Shown: positions 62,022-64,000 of the stretch, piece after piece
How the letters are laid out: every line of letters starts with the position of its first letter
Position numbering within the stretch: position 1 is the stretch's first letter
Assembly: GCF_018101125.2 (NCBI RefSeq)
Contig: NZ_JAELVF020000001.1
Coordinates: 603,189 to 667,188 of the forward strand
Length of the DNA stretch: 64,000 bases
DNA from: Streptomyces tardus
Lineage (GTDB): Bacteria; Actinomycetota; Actinomycetes; Streptomycetales; Streptomycetaceae
Direction: 5' to 3'
Position numbers and translations under genes: made by a program
The notes under the pieces: generated by a model
Database searches by the model: none
What the model saw: the letters and a program-made list of their open reading frames with translations, nothing else
Told to the model about the DNA's origin: nothing

Positions 62022-62802
62022 AATTGGAGGGTCTCAGAAGCTGCGTGGACATGTACGTGCATGAGCTCGATTCACACGATGCGCGTGTCTACTGGAGGTC
62101 GAACTTCCGTGACCGATACTCGGCCACCATTAACGGTTCCGACAATGGTCAGAGGCAACGAGCGTCGGCCGAGTGAGCACCGCCAAGAATTGACTCGAAG
62201 TACGTTGCATTGTCAACGGGCCGGTCGATTGCGATCGTTGAGGGCGCGGAGGTGCTCAGTGAGGCGATCGTCTCGGGCTTCTCGCACTGGGAGTCAGAGC
62301 TCCAGGCACAGGTGAAGGCCGCAGTGGAAACGGTGACGACCGAGGCACACATTAATCTGTTCTGTTTCGAACCGGCTATTGATCGAGAGCTGAGATCAGA
62401 ACTGGCCCTCTTCCATGACCGGGAAGTCGCTTCTTGCCCGAACAAGGAACTCCCCGTCCACTTCCCTGGTCCAGGCAGGGACCTGCCGTCGTATCCCCTC
62501 GTCCTCCATGACACCTTGCACTGCTTCCCTCACCTGACCGGCCTGGTCACGAGAGGAAAGATTCTTGATGTCCAGCTCGATAGTTATTCCCACAGACATG
62601 GCGTTCACTCTACCGGATTCGAGTACGTGATCCGGACGTGCTGGGCCCGGTGGTGTAACAAACGCGCTTCGGGCGGGCGAGCCTCGTTCTGCAGGACACG
62701 CGGTTTTGTGCCGATATCGGCGCAGCAGACTTCATAGGGCCGCAGCGACAGCTGGGGGTGGAAGTTGACGACGAGGCGTCTTGCAGCTTTCCGGAAGTAG
62801 AG
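62022..62802. other. 781-base stretch with decayed sequence and one doubtful small frame
   Basis: No confident gene. Base composition is mixed, and open frames on both strands break repeatedly, which suggests decayed coding DNA. The best candidate is the minus-strand frame at 62396-62599, listed separately. I recognise no mobile-element ends. Confidence 0.45.
62396..62599 (-). CDS. doubtful small hypothetical protein
   Basis: A 67-aa frame: MSVGITIELDIKNLSSRDQA, GQVREAVQGVMEDEGIRRQV, then PAWTREVDGEFLVRARSDFP. Third positions are moderately GC-rich, and the alternation of beta and helical segments looks protein-like, as in small immunity proteins. It has no clear ribosome site and may be the start of a frameshifted longer gene. 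No family is recognised. Confidence 0.35.
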   Translation of the reverse strand: MSVGITIELDIKNLSSRDQAGQVREAVQGVMEDEGIRRQVPAWTREVDGEFLVRARSDFPVMEEGQF

Positions 62803-63357
62803 GTGAGGATCATTCTGCGTCGTAAGTCAGTTCACTCGAGGATTGCCGCTGTCGCGGCCTTGGCCATCACATGCGGAGGGTGCAGTGAGATGCAGACCGT
62901 AGAACAGAGACTTGGATATGAGCCGAGAGTCAGCGCCCCGCAGAAGGAGGAAACGACAGTCGATGGCGTATCGGGTCAGATTCTCGACTGGATGGGAGTC
63001 AGTGGCAAGAGGACTGGGGGTCGGGCCGGGGAGAGTACGTGTTTCGCATCGGGCAAGGAAATAGACGAGTACTACACGGTGAGCCATATCTGGTCGATCT
63101 ACGACCTGACCGAGGGCAGCTACAGGGACGCGATGGAGAATCTTCGGGAGCAACTACCCAAGAACGGCTGGAAGATCACCGAGGATGGGCCTGCCAACTC
63201 ATCCGCCAAGCAGCCGCAGATCGTCGCACACCACCCGCAGAGCGAGCACACGTTTTTCGCAGAGTGGCAATGGAAGCGCCCCGACCCGAGGAATGAACTG
63301 ATCTACATCAGCGTCGACTCTCGGTGTATGAAGAAGCCGCAGGCGGAGGCCGAGTAG
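62803..63357 (+). CDS. lipoprotein paralogue (family member 5)
   Basis: A 184-aa lipoprotein. Lipobox region ITCGGC (Cys about residue 27). Family landmarks are VEQRLGYEPRVS, VSGQILDWMGVSG, ESTCFASG, VSHIWSIYDLTEGSY, NGWKITEDGP and ISVDSRCMKKPQ. The GTG at 62803 has GGAAG five bases upstream; the frame is open earlier but into a non-signal sequence. It is GC-richer than members 1-4, hence possibly the oldest resident. It is the last gene of the array. Confidence 0.83.
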   Translation: MRIILRRKSVHSRIAAVAALAITCGGCSEMQTVEQRLGYEPRVSAPQKEETTVDGVSGQILDWMGVSGKRTGGRAGESTCFASGKEIDEYYTVSHIWSIYDLTEGSYRDAMENLREQLPKNGWKITEDGPANSSAKQPQIVAHHPQSEHTFFAEWQWKRPDPRNELIYISVDSRCMKKPQAEAE

Positions 63358-63620
63358 GCGCTTTGAGCTACCAATGGGTCTGGTGAGGCCAGTGGCCTCC
63401 GGAACGTTCGGTTGTCCGGATCGGGGAAGCCGGCTGCGGAGGCGCACGGGCAGGGTGCCGGAGCGCCGGGTGCGCGGGAGTCGCGGGTAGTGGAGGTAGG
63501 GGTTTGCGGTGGGCGGGGGCTGTTGTGCGCGGTCGCGGTCCTGTTGGGCGGGCGGCTGGGGTGGCTGCCCACGTGGTGGCGTGGTGGGCAGCCGGGGTGA
63601 GTGGTGCGTGGGTGAGCGGG
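63358..63620. other. convergent intergenic region at the end of the array
   Basis: 263 bases between convergent genes, returning to normal high GC. Many GGTGGG/GGCGGG words occur, but no gene or clean hairpin was found. Confidence 0.4.
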
Positions 63621-64000
63621 TCAGGTGGTCAGTTCGAACCAGGTGACTTTGCCGGAGGGGTCGGAGTCGAGGGAGTAGCGGCCCCAGTTGTGGGACAGGT
63701 GGTGGACGAGGTAGAGGCCGCGGCCGAAGGGGTCGGTGGTGGTGAGGGGCAGAGGTTCGGGCAGTTCGGGGTGGCTGTCCCAGACGCTGACGCGAACGAT
63801 GCCGTCGCGGGCGCGGGCTCGTACGTAGATGGGGCTGTCGGCGTGCTTGACGGCGTTGCCGACGAGTTCGCTGGTGAGCAACTCGGCTGTCTCGACGGCT
63901 GATTGGCACACGTCGTAGGTCAGCAGGGCGATGCGGACGGAGTGGCGGACGATGCGTACCGCGCGGGGGTTGTTGGTGAGTTGAAGGCTGCACTCCCATG
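63621..64000 (-). CDS. ATP-binding protein, anti-sigma/histidine-kinase-like ATPase domain, 5' end outside the window
   Basis: The frame is open to the window edge, giving the last 126 codons (WECSLQLTNNPRAVRIVRHS at the beginning). The HATPase_c fold is clear: the N-box is ELLTSELVGNAVKHADS, the G1-like box is VWDSHPELPEP, and GRGLYLVHHLSHNWG follows. Single-domain proteins of this kind, related to RsbW/SpoIIAB, are very numerous in Streptomyces and often act as anti-sigma factors. The start codon lies outside the window. Confidence 0.88.
   Translation of the reverse strand, partial: WECSLQLTNNPRAVRIVRHSVRIALLTYDVCQSAVETAELLTSELVGNAVKHADSPIYVRARARDGIVRVSVWDSHPELPEPLPLTTTDPFGRGLYLVHHLSHNWGRYSLDSDPSGKVTWFELTT

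Noticed and set aside
62210..62737. A 175-codon plus-strand frame in the decayed region
   Set aside because: Codon bias is poor and no motif is visible; the opposite strand has an equally plausible frame, and neither is compelling.

Overview
The window is high-GC actinomycete chromosome, most likely Streptomyces or a close relative. The evidence is GC-rich third codon positions, many GTG starts, an Hrd-type sigma factor, an actinobacterial araBDA locus, an arsRBOCT-type arsenic locus, and type VII secretion (T7SS) proteins of the streptomycete kind. I assigned functions by reading the sequence; no database search was run.

Layout. 0-12.6 kb is mixed housekeeping and catabolic genes: the end of an alpha/beta-hydrolase, a group 2 sigma-70 factor, a TetR regulator divergent from a zinc-free quinone oxidoreductase, a xylulokinase-like FGGY kinase, a RibD/DHFR-like reductase, a YchJ-type protein, a large GT4 glycosyltransferase, a methyltransferase, and a GntR regulator facing a secreted GH16 glycosidase. 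12.7-22.6 kb is an L-arabinose module. A ChvE-type binding protein, a double-ATPase and a permease import the sugar, a LacI-family repressor follows, and AraB, AraD and AraA convert arabinose to xylulose 5-phosphate. TTGTTA-type palindromes lie before both transcription units.

24.7-32.9 kb is a metalloid-resistance island. It holds arsT-arsC divergent from arsR-acr3-arsO, then a second ArsR facing a flavoprotein with a cysteine-pair tail that is coupled to an MFS exporter. Gene debris sits between the two halves. 33-41 kb carries tRNA-Met(CAU) and tRNA-Asn(GUU), a YtxH-like protein, PoxB, a ferredoxin-reductase-type flavoprotein, dgt and an acyl-ACP desaturase. The dgt locus is scrambled: pieces of dgt occur five times in alternating orientation, joined through short shared sequences. 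41.5-46.9 kb holds a three-gene ABC exporter of unknown substrate, a NUDIX hydrolase, an alpha/beta-hydrolase and a rhodanese.

47.2-63.4 kb is the most unusual part. It is a T7SS accessory locus with two mycosin-like subtilases, one of which has lost all three catalytic residues and the oxyanion Asn. It also has WXG100-like proteins and an intact DUF1023-type alpha/beta-hydrolase effector whose stop codon overlaps the start of a lipoprotein gene. Downstream lie four more paralogues of that lipoprotein, another lipoprotein family coupled to a different effector tail, truncated effector C-termini, two copies of a small membrane protein, a complete IS630-type element and transposase debris, all in DNA visibly less GC-rich than its surroundings. 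I interpret this as an effector-immunity array that has grown by duplication and decay. The best-described parallel I know is the staphylococcal T7SS lipase TslA with its lipoprotein immunity factor TilA. The window ends in a truncated anti-sigma-type ATPase gene.
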